Origin: Methylobacterium amylolyticum
Lineage (GTDB): Bacteria > Pseudomonadota > Alphaproteobacteria > Rhizobiales > Beijerinckiaceae
Direction: 5' to 3'
Assembly: GCF_030700245.1 (NCBI RefSeq)
Contig: NZ_JAUYZI010000013.1
Location: 1-64,000 of the forward strand
Length of the DNA stretch: 64,000 nucleotides
Part shown: positions 47,401 through 56,327 of the stretch, piece after piece
How positions within the stretch are numbered: position 1 is the stretch's first letter
How the letters are laid out: the number at the start of each line of letters is the position of its first letter
Position numbers and translations under genes: made by a program
The notes under the pieces: model-generated
Told to the model about the DNA's origin: nothing
What the model saw: the letters and a program-made list of their open reading frames with translations, nothing else
Database searches by the model: none

Positions 47401-50400
47401 GCGAGGTGACGGTGCGGCTCGCCGGCAGCGGCAACGGCATCCAGGTGCTCAGCCGCCCGCGCCTGACCCAGGCCCCCTGGCAGCTCCACGCCCAGGCCAA
47501 GATCGTCGAGGGCACGTTCTCGCCGCCGAAGAAGCCGGACCTGAACGGTTTCGACTTCGACTCCGCCGGCGACCACGTGATGGCCGGCGAGGCGCTCTAC
47601 GCCAACGCCCTGGCCTCCGGCCTCAACTTCGGCCCGAGCTTCCGGCAGGTCGCGATGAGCGCCCGCCTCGACGAGGCGACGATCGTCTCCGATCTCCTCC
47701 CCGGCGAGGCCGACCCGCGCTACGCCCTGTCGCCGGCGCGGCTCGATGCCTGCTTCCACGGCCTGATCCTGCTGTTCGCCGACCTGCTCGGCGAAGGCGC
47801 GGGCAAGGCCTACATCCCGGTCCGGTTCGGCGAGGTCCGCCTCGTGCGCCCCGGCGCCGTCATCGCCCGCTCGGTGATCCGCACGCGCCGCTGCAACGAG
47901 CGCTCGATCCTGGCCGACTTCACGCTCCTCGACGCCGAGGGCGAGGTGGTCGCCACGATCCGCGAGGGCCGCTTCCAGGCCCTGCGCGCCAAGGGCGGCG
48001 GCGACCTCTCGGCCTACGCGATCTCGCAGGTGCCGGAACTCGCCACCGAGCCGACCGCGATCCCGATGGAGCGCCGCCCGAGCGTGGCCGCGCGCCTGCG
48101 GCCGCTCGTCGAGACCGCGAAGACCTCGGGCGACGCCGCGCTGTCGCCGGGCCACCTCCTGCTGGAGGGCTGGGCGACCTCGCTGGCCTTCCGGCTGGCG
48201 TCGGGCCTCGCCGATGGCGGCACCGTCCGCATCTCCGACGAGCGGGTGCCGGACGATCTGCGCCTCTGGCTCACCAACGCCCTCTCCGCTCTGGAGAGCA
48301 GCGGCCTCGCCGAGCGCGTCGGAGACGGCTGGGCGCTGGGCGACGGCTCGGCCCTGCCGGCGCCGGACGAGATCATGCGCTGGATCGCGGGCGACCACCC
48401 CGACCTCTCGGCCGAGCTGGTGCTGATCGCCGATATCGGCGCGACCGTCGACCGCCTGCTCGCCGGCGAGCTGACAGCCGCGCCGAGCCTGCCGCAGGGC
48501 GCCGTGGACGCCTTCGTGCTGCGCTCGGCAACGGCGCGCCACACGGCAGACGTGGTGGCGGGCCTGATCGACCGGGCCCGCAAGCAGCTCCCGAAGGAGC
48601 GCGCCCTGCGCGTGCTCCAGGTCGGGTTCGGCCCGCTCTCCTCCCAGGCCGCGGCGTTCGCGGCCGCCGCGGAGGCGCGGCTGACCGTGTTCGAGACCGA
48701 CCGGCGCCTCGCCGAGCGCGCCCGCCTGTCGCTCGCCCGCGGCACGGCCGTGGCGGAGACGGCGGAGGAGCTGGCCTCCGCGAGCTTCGACCTGATCCTC
48801 GCGGCCGGGAGCCTGCATCGCGGCGACCGCGCCCTGACCGGTCAACTCGCGGCCGTGCTCGCCACCGGCGGCCTGATGATCGCCGTCGAGCCCGGCGCGT
48901 CGCTGTTCCGCGACCTCGTGTTCGGCCTGACCCCCGCGTGGTTCGAGGAGGGCGTCGGCGGCCTGCCCGTCGGCCGCCTCGACGACATCGAGGGCTGGCA
49001 GCGCTCCCTGAGCGCCACCGGTCTCGTCAGCGTCGCGGTCGAGCGCGCCGCCTCCGCCAACGGCGACGACCTGCTCCTGGTCGCCGAGGCCCCGGTGCGT
49101 CCGGGCCCGGCCCCGGCCCAGAGCTTCGCCTTCGTCATCGGCTCGGACGACGAGTTCGCCGCCGAGACCGCCTCGTCGCTCGCCACCCTGCTGGTGGCGG
49201 GCGGGGTCCACGTGTCGATCATCCTCGACTCCGAGACCTCGCTGATGGAGCTGGAGAAGGAGACGCCGGACACGGTGGTGTTCCTGGCCGGCGCCTTCTC
49301 CCGGGGCGGCGAGGCGGCCGAGCGCCTGCGCGACCGCTGCATGAGCCTCAAGCGCTGCACCGAGCATCTCGGCGCACGCCAGACCCGCCTGTGGGTCGTC
49401 GCCCCGGGCGCGACCCGCGACCGCGGCGGCCAGGCGACCAACGTCGAGGCGGGCGTGTGGGCCTTCACTCGCACGCTGGCCAACGAGGCCCCGAACCTCG
49501 ACGTGCGCCGCATCGACCTCTCGCCCGAGATGTCCTCGAAGCGCGCCTCGGAGCGCCTGCGCGATCTCATCCTCTCCGGCACGCCGGAGACCGAGATCGT
49601 GCTCGACGACGAGCGCACGCAGGTGATCCGCTTCCACGCCGGCCGGCCGAAGCACCGCGATCCGGCCGACGCCGTGCCGGCCGAGGCCGCGCGGCTGGAG
49701 CGCAGCAACACCGGCGGCCTCAACGAGATGGTGTGGGGGCCGGCCGAGCGCCGGCAGCCGGGCCAGGGCGAGATGGAGATCGCGGTGGAGGCCACCGGCC
49801 TCAACTTCCGCGACGTGCTCTGGGCGCTGTCGATGCTCCCCGAGGAGATCCTCGAGGACGGCTTCGCCGGTCCCCGACTGGGCCTCGAATGCGCCGGCAC
49901 GATCACCGCGGTCGGTCCGGGCGTGAAGGGCTTCAAGGTCGGCGACCCCGTCGTCGCCTTCGCCCAGTCGGGTTTCGCGACCCACATCGTCGTGCCCGAC
50001 CTCGTGGTCGCCCCGCGGCCGAACGGGCTCGATCCGATGGCGGCGGCCACCGTGCCGGTCGCCTTCCTCACCGCCTATTACGGCCTCGTGAGCTGCGCCC
50101 GGATGCGGCGCGGCGAGTGGGTGCTCGTCCACGGCGGTGCGGGCGGCGTCGGCTTGGCCGCGCTCCAGATCGCCAAGCTCAAGGGCGCTCGGGTCATCGC
50201 CACGGCGGGCTCCCGCGAGAAGCGGGCGCTGGTCAAGGCGCTGGGTGCCGAGCACGTGCTCGATTCCCGCTCGCTCGCCTTCGTCGACGAGGTCCGCGCC
50301 ATCACCGGCGACGGCGTCGACATCGTCCTCAACAGCCTGTTCGGCGAGGCGATGGAGCGCTCGCTGAACGCGCTGCGGCCGTTCGGCCGGTTCGTGGAGC

Positions 50401-51935
50401 TCGGCAAGCGCGACTACGTCGCCAACACCCATATCGGCCTGCGGCCGTTCCGGCGGAACCTCAGCTACTTCGGCGTCGACCTCGATCAGGTGATCCAGCA
50501 CCAGGGCGACGACGGCGCGCGGATGTTCCGCGAGGTGATGGCGCTGTTCAACGACGGCGGTCTCAAGCCGCTGCCGTACCAGCCCTTCACCGCGGCCGAG
50601 ACCTCGGACGCGTTCCGGCTGATGCAGCAGTCCGGCCACGTCGGCAAGATCGTGATCAGCCCGCCCAAGGCCGGCACGATCCTGCGCGACCGCGACCGGC
50701 CCTTCGCGGTGTCGTCGGACGGGGTCCACCTCGTCACCGGCGGCCTCGGCGGCTTCGGCCTGGAGGCGGCGCGCTGGCTCGCCGACAAGGGCGCCAAGCG
50801 CATCGTCCTCGCCGGCCGCAAGGGTGCGGCGAGCGACGAGGCCAAGGCGATCCTCGCGGAACTGACGGCGCGCGGCGTGGAGGCGCAGGCCAAGGCGGTG
50901 GACATCACCAGCCGCTCGGCGGTCGACCGGATGCTCGCGGAGATCGAGCAGGGCGGCAAGAAGCTCGCCGGCGTGATCCACGCGGCGGCGGTGCTCCAGG
51001 ACGGCCTGATCGCCAACCTCGACGGCGCGGCGCTCGACGCGGTGATCGGGCCGAAGGTGATCGGCGCCCAGCACCTGGACGCCGCCACCCGCGACCGGAG
51101 CCTCGACTACTTCGTCGTGTTCTCCTCGGCGACCACCTTCATCGGCAACCCGGGCCAGGGCTCCTACGTCGCCGCCAACGGCTTCATGGAGGGCCTCGCC
51201 CGCCAGCGCCGCCGCCGCGGTCTTCCGGCCCTCGCGGTCGCCTGGGGCGCGATCGGCGATGTCGGCATGCTCGCCCGCAACAAGGCGGTCATGGAGGGTC
51301 TGGCCGGCCGCGTCGGCGTCACGCCGATGGAGGCCCGCCGCTGCCTCGACCTGATGGCGGAGGCGCTGTCCGGCCAGGGCTCGTCGCCGGACGAGGCGGT
51401 GATCGCCATCGCCGCGATGCACTGGGGCAAGGCGCGCGAGCGGCTGGCCACCATGCGCTCGCCGAGCTACGCGGAACTCGGCTCCGACCAGCAGGCGGAG
51501 GCCGGCGGCGTCCAGGCGATCAACATCGCCGCGCTCCTCAAGGGCGGCGACGTCGACGCGGTCCGCAAGACCGTCGCCGACGCGATCGTCGAGGACATCG
51601 CCCGGATCCTGCGCCTGCCCAAGGACGACATCAGCCGCGTGCGCCAGCTCTCGGAGATCGGCCTCGACTCCCTGATGGGCGTGGAGCTGGGGGCGAGCCT
51701 GCAGGAGCGCTTCGGCCTCGACTCGCCGCCCGCCGGACTCTCCTCCGGTATGACGGTGAACGAACTGTCGGAGTCCTTAATTCAGGCGGTTTCGGCGCCC
51801 ATGGACGAGACGGCCGGCGTTGCGATGAGTCTCGTGGCGAAGCACGTCGGCGGTGAGGTCGATGCGGCGGTGATTGCGCCGCTCAAGGATCTCATCGAGG
51901 CAGGTGACAACGCGTTCAAAGAGACCTTGCAATGA
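44481..51935 (+). CDS. Type I polyketide synthase KS-AT-DH-(MT relic)-ER-KR-ACP (RkpA-like)
   Basis: A 2484-residue synthase with one fully reducing module. KS (~13-435): active Cys C180 in DTACSSS, MEAHGTGTPVGDP, NIGHTEPVSG. AT (~530-830): GHSVGE, nucleophile S625. DH (~895-1180): H925 in DDHRVDGQVIMPG and D1089 in LDACFHG. A methyltransferase-like stretch (~1370-1530) lacks a proper SAM motif. ER (~1745-2060): HGGAGGVGLAAL. KR (~2080-2265): TGGLGGFG, Y2229. ACP: LDSL, S2397. There is no thioesterase, so release must be by another enzyme, presumably the oxoamine synthase whose ATG overlaps this stop (ATGA). Full reduction predicts a saturated, fatty-acid-like chain. The start is GTG 44481 or GTG 44496. 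The rhizobial rkpA product is the nearest analogue I know. Confidence 0.93.
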   Translation: MCEPNVTQRTDIAIVGRACRLPGAPSVDGLWQLLSEGRCAVSRVPGDRFSLERFSHPRAHERGKSYTFAAGVLDDVWAFDPAVFGISPREAEQMDPQQRLLLELTWEALEDAGLRPSNVAGNHIGVFVGASSLDYGNLRILDAPSGDAYTATGNTLSILSNRISYIYDLKGPSFTVDTACSSSLVAFDNAVQAIRSGRVDTAVVAGVNVLASPFNFICFSAAQMLSRTGLCQAFSANADGYVRSEGGVVLVLQSAEAARRAGSTVRAVVAASGVNSDGRTTGISLPSGYAQAALLEKVYREAEISVDDLAFMEAHGTGTPVGDPIEASAIGTKLGKGRKAPLPIGSIKTNIGHTEPVSGLAGLMKATLALEHDLVPPSLHAAELNPDIPFGELNLDVVREGRPIARGARQRFAGVNSFGFGGTNAHVVVTDPDLAPAAAKADGAPAQVLLLSAQTRAALNELALDYAERFEGKPAEVGAVAAAVAHRRERMPARLAIALDGKADVAATLRAVGEGEDAQDAFTGTAVDRAAEVAFVYSGNGSQWAGMGREAYEENAIFRAAFDRIDALFRPLSGWSLKDALYAEDLDERLALTSVSQPLIFAIESASTAALRARGLAPAYVLGHSVGEIAAAEAAGILSLEDAVKVIYYRSHHQETTHGQGTMAVLLMPADEVGAFLKDFPTLDVAAINSPKAVTVAGPVEDVDAALKALSRRRRRGRKLDLAYAFHGRLMDPTEKPLLRDLAGLKPRGGTTKMVSTVTGKALDGAAFGPTYWWRNIREPVRFCDAVQEATRQGARVFVEVGPRATLMSHVGDAVEPLGIETATVGVMHRKASGGDPIAKAVSAALVQGAAVDEALLFGAAPRGDVRLPSYPWQRRAFKLADTTESIGATSPRPYHPLIGSRQEADGLDWHGYVDADTVPELDDHRVDGQVIMPGAGFVEMVLSAARAALDDDHVVLSEFEILSPMVFAEDALREVTVRLAGSGNGIQVLSRPRLTQAPWQLHAQAKIVEGTFSPPKKPDLNGFDFDSAGDHVMAGEALYANALASGLNFGPSFRQVAMSARLDEATIVSDLLPGEADPRYALSPARLDACFHGLILLFADLLGEGAGKAYIPVRFGEVRLVRPGAVIARSVIRTRRCNERSILADFTLLDAEGEVVATIREGRFQALRAKGGGDLSAYAISQVPELATEPTAIPMERRPSVAARLRPLVETAKTSGDAALSPGHLLLEGWATSLAFRLASGLADGGTVRISDERVPDDLRLWLTNALSALESSGLAERVGDGWALGDGSALPAPDEIMRWIAGDHPDLSAELVLIADIGATVDRLLAGELTAAPSLPQGAVDAFVLRSATARHTADVVAGLIDRARKQLPKERALRVLQVGFGPLSSQAAAFAAAAEARLTVFETDRRLAERARLSLARGTAVAETAEELASASFDLILAAGSLHRGDRALTGQLAAVLATGGLMIAVEPGASLFRDLVFGLTPAWFEEGVGGLPVGRLDDIEGWQRSLSATGLVSVAVERAASANGDDLLLVAEAPVRPGPAPAQSFAFVIGSDDEFAAETASSLATLLVAGGVHVSIILDSETSLMELEKETPDTVVFLAGAFSRGGEAAERLRDRCMSLKRCTEHLGARQTRLWVVAPGATRDRGGQATNVEAGVWAFTRTLANEAPNLDVRRIDLSPEMSSKRASERLRDLILSGTPETEIVLDDERTQVIRFHAGRPKHRDPADAVPAEAARLERSNTGGLNEMVWGPAERRQPGQGEMEIAVEATGLNFRDVLWALSMLPEEILEDGFAGPRLGLECAGTITAVGPGVKGFKVGDPVVAFAQSGFATHIVVPDLVVAPRPNGLDPMAAATVPVAFLTAYYGLVSCARMRRGEWVLVHGGAGGVGLAALQIAKLKGARVIATAGSREKRALVKALGAEHVLDSRSLAFVDEVRAITGDGVDIVLNSLFGEAMERSLNALRPFGRFVELGKRDYVANTHIGLRPFRRNLSYFGVDLDQVIQHQGDDGARMFREVMALFNDGGLKPLPYQPFTAAETSDAFRLMQQSGHVGKIVISPPKAGTILRDRDRPFAVSSDGVHLVTGGLGGFGLEAARWLADKGAKRIVLAGRKGAASDEAKAILAELTARGVEAQAKAVDITSRSAVDRMLAEIEQGGKKLAGVIHAAAVLQDGLIANLDGAALDAVIGPKVIGAQHLDAATRDRSLDYFVVFSSATTFIGNPGQGSYVAANGFMEGLARQRRRRGLPALAVAWGAIGDVGMLARNKAVMEGLAGRVGVTPMEARRCLDLMAEALSGQGSSPDEAVIAIAAMHWGKARERLATMRSPSYAELGSDQQAEAGGVQAINIAALLKGGDVDAVRKTVADAIVEDIARILRLPKDDISRVRQLSEIGLDSLMGVELGASLQERFGLDSPPAGLSSGMTVNELSESLIQAVSAPMDETAGVAMSLVAKHVGGEVDAAVIAPLKDLIEAGDNAFKETLQ

Positions 51936-53296
51936 CGCAGACGGCACGGCCTGACGGCGGGCGCGCGGCGCTCGCCGGCTTCGTGACCAATCGACTCGGG
52001 CGCAGCACGCCGCGCCCGATCCCGGTGAAGGCGCCGGAGGCTTCCGCCTCCAGCGCGGCCCAGAACTTCGAGAACCTCCCCGGCTACCGGGAACTGAAGC
52101 TCCAGCGCTCGGCGGCCGAGCTGATCGGCCTCGGCAACCCGTTCTTCCGCGTCCACGACGCGAAGGCCGGCGCGACGACGCGCATCGACCAGCGCAGCTT
52201 CACCAACTTCTCCTCTTACGACTATCTCGGCCTGAACGGCCATCCGCGGGTCAGCAACGCGGCGCGCGAGGCGATCGAGAACTACGGAACCTCCGCGTCG
52301 GCGAGCCGGGTGGTGGCGGGCGAGCGGCCGGGCCACATCAGCCTGGAGCAGGCGCTGGCCAAGCACTACCGCACGCAGGGCTGCGTGGTGATGGTGAGCG
52401 GGCACGCCACCAACGTCACGACCATCGGCGCCCTGCTGGAGCCGGGCGACGTGGTGTTCCACGACGCGCTGTCCCACAACAGCATCGTCACCGGCGTGCA
52501 GCTCTCCGGGGCGCAGCGCCGCTCGTTCGCGCACAACGACCTCGACGCCCTGGAGACCCTCCTCCAGCAGACCCGGCACGAGCACCGCCGGGCGCTGATC
52601 GTGATCGAGGGCCTGTACAGCATGGACGGCGACGCGCCGGATCTCGCCGGCTTCGTCGCTCTCAAGAAGCGCTACGACGCGTGGCTGATGGTGGACGAGG
52701 CCCACGGCCTCGGCGTCACCGGCCGCACCGGCGCGGGCCTGTTCGAGCATTGCGGCGTCGACCCGAAGGAGGTCGACATCTGGATGGGCACGCTGTCGAA
52801 GACGCTCTCGACCTGCGGCGGCTACATCTGCGGCCCGATCGCGCTGATCGAGTACCTGAAGCACTCGGCCGGCGGTTTCGTGTACAGCGTCGGCATGTCG
52901 CCGCCGCTCGCCGCCGCCGCCGAGGCGGCGCTGGGGGTGATGCACGCCGAGCCGGAGCGGGTCGAGCGCCTGCGCCAGAACGGCAACCTGTTCCTGACGA
53001 CCGCCAAGAAGCTCGGCCTCGATACCGGCTTCAGCCTCGGTCTTGCGGTGATCCCGATCATCGTCGGCGATTCGCTGAAGGCGGTGACGCTCTCGGACCG
53101 GCTGTTCCGCCGCGGTATCAACGTGCAGCCGATCATCCACCCGGCGGTGCCGGAGCGGGCCTCCCGGCTGCGCTTCTTCCTGACCTCCGAGCACACCGCC
53201 GACCAGATCCGCGACACCGTCAACGCGGTCGCCGAGGAACTCTCGGCGATCGACAAGGGCGGCTCGCTGATCGAGCAGTTGCTCGCCAAGCGCTGA
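51932..53296 (+). CDS. Alpha-oxoamine synthase (BioF/SPT/RkpG-like)
   Basis: A 454-residue PLP enzyme that condenses an acyl thioester with an amino acid, releasing CO2 to form an amino-ketone. It belongs to the family of 8-amino-7-oxononanoate synthase and serine palmitoyltransferase. The PLP lysine is K290 in WMGTLSKTLSTCGGY. Also visible are NFSSYDYLGLNGHP, GTSASASRVVAGE, VDEAHGLGVTGRTGAGLFEH and IIHPAVPERASRLRFF. A ~60-residue N-terminal extension precedes the core. The start ATG overlaps the PKS stop, so chain release onto an amino acid is likely. The amino acid (Ser, Gly or Ala) cannot be told from sequence. Confidence 0.92.
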   Translation: MTQTARPDGGRAALAGFVTNRLGRSTPRPIPVKAPEASASSAAQNFENLPGYRELKLQRSAAELIGLGNPFFRVHDAKAGATTRIDQRSFTNFSSYDYLGLNGHPRVSNAAREAIENYGTSASASRVVAGERPGHISLEQALAKHYRTQGCVVMVSGHATNVTTIGALLEPGDVVFHDALSHNSIVTGVQLSGAQRRSFAHNDLDALETLLQQTRHEHRRALIVIEGLYSMDGDAPDLAGFVALKKRYDAWLMVDEAHGLGVTGRTGAGLFEHCGVDPKEVDIWMGTLSKTLSTCGGYICGPIALIEYLKHSAGGFVYSVGMSPPLAAAAEAALGVMHAEPERVERLRQNGNLFLTTAKKLGLDTGFSLGLAVIPIIVGDSLKAVTLSDRLFRRGINVQPIIHPAVPERASRLRFFLTSEHTADQIRDTVNAVAEELSAIDKGGSLIEQLLAKR

Positions 53297-53320
53297 CACT
53301 CCGCTGCCGCGGAATCGAAC

Positions 53321-53355
53321 AAGGGGCGCCGACCACCGGGTCGGCGCCCCTTTCT
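53321..53355 (+). terminator. Rho-independent terminator after the oxoamine synthase
   Basis: Perfect 13-bp stem (53321-53333 with 53340-53352), loop caccgg, followed by a T-rich tcttttcg. It ends the + strand PKS/oxoamine synthase unit before the convergent export gene. Confidence 0.9.
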
Positions 53356-53419
53356 TTTCGTCGTATCGCATCCCCCGGCGCGGCCCCGGACGGCGGCAGC
53401 CGCCCGGGAAGCCGGAGCG

Positions 53420-54604
53420 TTACTTGGCGTAGCTGTACGCGAGGGCCGCGGACGAGACGGGCCCGGTGACGCTGGAGAAGACGCCGATGACCTTCTGCAC
53501 CTCGGTGAAGGGGGCGTTCGAGACGTAGACCAGATCCCGGTTGCGCATCCGGAACGCCTGGCTGGTGAACAGGCTGTTGGGGTCGCGCATGTTGATCCGG
53601 TACACCACCGGCACCAGAGGCGTGCCCAGCAGCTTCGAGTCCGGCGCCAGACGCCGCACCACGGCGGCCGGCTCGAACCGGAAGATGAACGTGCCCGCCG
53701 GGTCCGCCTGGAAGTCCGACAGCCCGCGCGCCTTGGCCAGCGCCTGCGCCAGGGTGATGCCGTCGGCGGCGAACGGCAGCTCGGTGGTGTTGCCCAGCGC
53801 GCCGACCGCGATGAACGTCTGCGGATCGCGCACCAGCGTGAGCACGTCGTTGGGCCGCAGGTAGATGTTCTCTTTGGGGTTCGACACCACCGTGGTCATC
53901 GGCACGGTCGCCGTGACCTTGCCGCGCGACAGCCGCACGAACGTCTCCGACACCGGCGAGCGCACGCCGCCGGCGGCGGCGACCACGTCGAGGATGCGGT
54001 CGCCGTGGCCCGACAGCGGCAGGCGGGCGCCGGCCGCGCCCTCGCCGGTGACGGTGACCGCCTGGCTGATCGGGCGGGTGACCGAGACGAGCACCTGGGG
54101 CTGGATGGCCTTGCCGGCGAGTTCGCTCTCGATGAGCGCCTGCACGTCCTGGGGCCGGCGTCCGGCGACGTGGATGCGGCCGGCGTAGGGCACGGAGATG
54201 GCGCCGTCGCGCCCGACCGGCTGCTCGGGGATGAGGGCGGACTTGGATCCGGCGGAGAAGCGGTCGGCGACGAGCGGCCCGGAGAACAGGCCGCCGGACC
54301 CGGCTTCCCAGACGGAGACGGAGACCATGTCGCCGACGCCGATGACGGGCTCGGTGGAGGGTCTGTGGTCGCCGAAGGAGGCGAGCAGGCTGTCGAGGGG
54401 CCGGCCGCGCAGGGCCTCGACGGCGGCGGGGGAGACGTCGATGATCTCGTAGCGGGCGAGCAGGGCGCCGTCGGCGGTGGCGACCTCGGCCCCGGCCTCG
54501 ATCGCCGAAGCGGTCGGGCCCGCCGCCGGCAGCGCCGTGCAGCCCGCCATCGATCCGGCCGCCAGCGCGGCCATCAGCCCAGCGAGCGCCGTCTTACGCA
54601 GCAT
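53420..54604 (-). CDS. Wza-like polysaccharide export lipoprotein
   Basis: A 394-residue outer-membrane polysaccharide export (OPX) protein. The signal peptide ends in a lipobox, GSMAGC with the lipidated Cys at 22. The polysaccharide-biosynthesis/export domain is seen in PVIGVGDMVSVSVWEAG...GAISVPYAGRIHVAGRRPQDVQALIESEL, followed by SLBB-like repeats (VTVTGEGAAGARLPLSG, FIAVGALGNTTELPFA). It would form or gate the exit channel for the capsule polymer. ATG 54604 is chosen; an in-frame start 36 bases upstream is possible. It is the last gene of the minus group with the LTA-synthase-like and KpsC-like genes. Confidence 0.92.
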   Translation of the reverse strand: MLRKTALAGLMAALAAGSMAGCTALPAAGPTASAIEAGAEVATADGALLARYEIIDVSPAAVEALRGRPLDSLLASFGDHRPSTEPVIGVGDMVSVSVWEAGSGGLFSGPLVADRFSAGSKSALIPEQPVGRDGAISVPYAGRIHVAGRRPQDVQALIESELAGKAIQPQVLVSVTRPISQAVTVTGEGAAGARLPLSGHGDRILDVVAAAGGVRSPVSETFVRLSRGKVTATVPMTTVVSNPKENIYLRPNDVLTLVRDPQTFIAVGALGNTTELPFAADGITLAQALAKARGLSDFQADPAGTFIFRFEPAAVVRRLAPDSKLLGTPLVPVVYRINMRDPNSLFTSQAFRMRNRDLVYVSNAPFTEVQKVIGVFSSVTGPVSSAALAYSYAK

Positions 54605-54794
54605 CACGTGAAACTCTCTCCTCGCCGGGTGCCGCGCCATCGCCGGCTCGGTCCGGGCCTCGATGGTGGCCGCTAAACGCTGCGATCGCTTTAACGGCGC
54701 GCCGACGGGGCGACCCCCTCCGAGCCGGCACGTCCGCTGCCGGGACCATCGGCCGCCAATGCGTCACCACCGTGGCACGGCCACGCTTGGCGAC

Positions 54795-56291
54795 TCAAGC
54801 CCGCGTTGGGGCGGCCTGGGACGAGGATGCGGCGGTGAGGTGCGTGCGCAACTGTCGTCCGAGGGCGTCGGCCGCGAGATCGACCCGGCGCGGGGCCGCG
54901 CGGGGCCCGCCGAACCGGAACAGGGCGTAGTCGGTCGCGGTGCCGCCGAAGCCCGGCTTGCAACTCGGCAGCGCGGGGGCGTGGTCGCCGAACACGCACA
55001 GCGTGACGCTCCGCCCCGTGGTCCGGGCATGGGCTTCGAGCCCCGCGACCAGTTCCTCCACCATCCGGCCGGTGTTGACCACGTGGTGGAGGTACTGCGC
55101 GAGCGGGTCGTCGATGCCCGGAAGCCGGCCGGGCTTCCAGGGGCCGTGATTCTCCATGGTGACGCTGAACAGGAACAGCGGCCCCGGCCGCGCGGCGACC
55201 TCGGCGAGCAGGCGCCGCCCGAGCGCCACGTCGCCGACATAGGGACCGACCCGCTCCGCCCCGTCGAAGGTTTCGCCCATCGCGAGATCGGCGAACCCCT
55301 GCGCCTCCATCACCCGCGCGCGGCGGAAGAAGTCGCGGTGGAACGGGTGCAGGAACAGCGTCGCGTAGCCCCGCGCGCCGGCGAGGCGGGCGAGGCTCGT
55401 CGGCTCGTCGCCGCTGCGGGCGAGGTAGGGATCGAAGACGCCGAAGCCGAGATCCTCCGCCGGGCGGCCGGTGAGCACCGCGTGCTCGCTGCGCATCGTG
55501 TAGGCGCCGTGGGCGGGCACGCGCAGGCGGCCGTGCTGGTCGGCCCGCGCGCGGATCAGGTCCATCAGCGGCAGCGGCGCCCCGCCGAGGCGCTCCGGGT
55601 CGACGAAGGATTCGAGCTGGATCAGCACCAGCACGTCGTCGCCCGGGCCCGGCGGCAGGGCCGGGACCTCGGGCGCGCGGGCGCCGTCGACGAAGCTGCG
55701 GGCCGCGTAGGCCATCAGGCTCGCGGGCAATCCGACCCGGGCCACGTCCGCCTCCAGGTCCGCCCGCGGGAAGGCCCGCGCCAGAAGACCCGCGAGCGGC
55801 GGCCGGACCGACGCCAGCGCGAGGGCCGCGAGCCCGAGGGGCAGGACGAGCAGCGCCGCGATCCGGGGACCGTGTGCGGCGGGCAGCACGGTCGGCTCGG
55901 TGCGGTACCAGAGCACGGTGCCGGCGAGCGTGAGCAGGACCGGCACCGAGATCCGCGGGTCCCAGAGCGGCGGGATGTAGTAGAGCTGCGGGTGGCGCGG
56001 AACCTGCGGAAGCAGGGCGAAGTCGCTGAACACCAGCGGCTCGCCGATCACCGAGCGCTTGGCCCGGCTGACGATCACCAGGGCCGCCACGGTGACGAGC
56101 GTGGTGAGTGCCGCGAGCCAGGGCCGCCACGAGAATTCGAACCAGAACAGCAGGATCAGGAGATAGCTGAGGAGCCGGAGCGCGAGGTCGCCGGGGGCGA
56201 GGCTGGCGGGGCCCCGGGAATCCCCGGCCAGCGCCTCCAGGGCGAGGCAGAGGGCGAGCGCGAGCCCGGTCGCGGCGAGGAAGGTCATCAC
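54795..56291 (-). CDS. LTA-synthase-like membrane sulfatase-fold enzyme (RkpI-like)
   Basis: 498 residues. The N-terminal ~200 residues have about four to five TM helices, followed by an extracytoplasmic alkaline-phosphatase-fold domain of the LTA synthase family. Metal and catalytic marks: VLIQLESFVD (Glu), GAYTMRSEHAVLTG (nucleophile Thr), TMENHGPWK (His) and CVFGDHAPAL (Asp-His). Such enzymes move phospho-alcohol groups (glycerol-phosphate, phosphoethanolamine) to sugars or lipids. The gene sits between the Wza-like and KpsC-like genes, so modification of the capsule or its lipid is likely. Start ATG 56291 or 56288. Confidence 0.88.
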   Translation of the reverse strand: MMTFLAATGLALALCLALEALAGDSRGPASLAPGDLALRLLSYLLILLFWFEFSWRPWLAALTTLVTVAALVIVSRAKRSVIGEPLVFSDFALLPQVPRHPQLYYIPPLWDPRISVPVLLTLAGTVLWYRTEPTVLPAAHGPRIAALLVLPLGLAALALASVRPPLAGLLARAFPRADLEADVARVGLPASLMAYAARSFVDGARAPEVPALPPGPGDDVLVLIQLESFVDPERLGGAPLPLMDLIRARADQHGRLRVPAHGAYTMRSEHAVLTGRPAEDLGFGVFDPYLARSGDEPTSLARLAGARGYATLFLHPFHRDFFRRARVMEAQGFADLAMGETFDGAERVGPYVGDVALGRRLLAEVAARPGPLFLFSVTMENHGPWKPGRLPGIDDPLAQYLHHVVNTGRMVEELVAGLEAHARTTGRSVTLCVFGDHAPALPSCKPGFGGTATDYALFRFGGPRAAPRRVDLAADALGRQLRTHLTAASSSQAAPTRA

Positions 56292-56327
56292 GGGTTTCGG
56301 CGGGTGCGTGTGCGTTTGCGGCGGGCT

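Noticed and set aside
44472..51422. A 2316-codon open frame antisense to the polyketide synthase
   Set aside because: It is Arg/Gly/His-rich without domain sequence and mirrors the codon pattern of the PKS gene, a common effect in high-GC DNA.
46109..51856. A 1915-codon frame on the same strand as the PKS in another phase
   Set aside because: Low-complexity Arg/Pro/Ala sequence overlapping verified KS, AT, DH, ER, KR and ACP domains.
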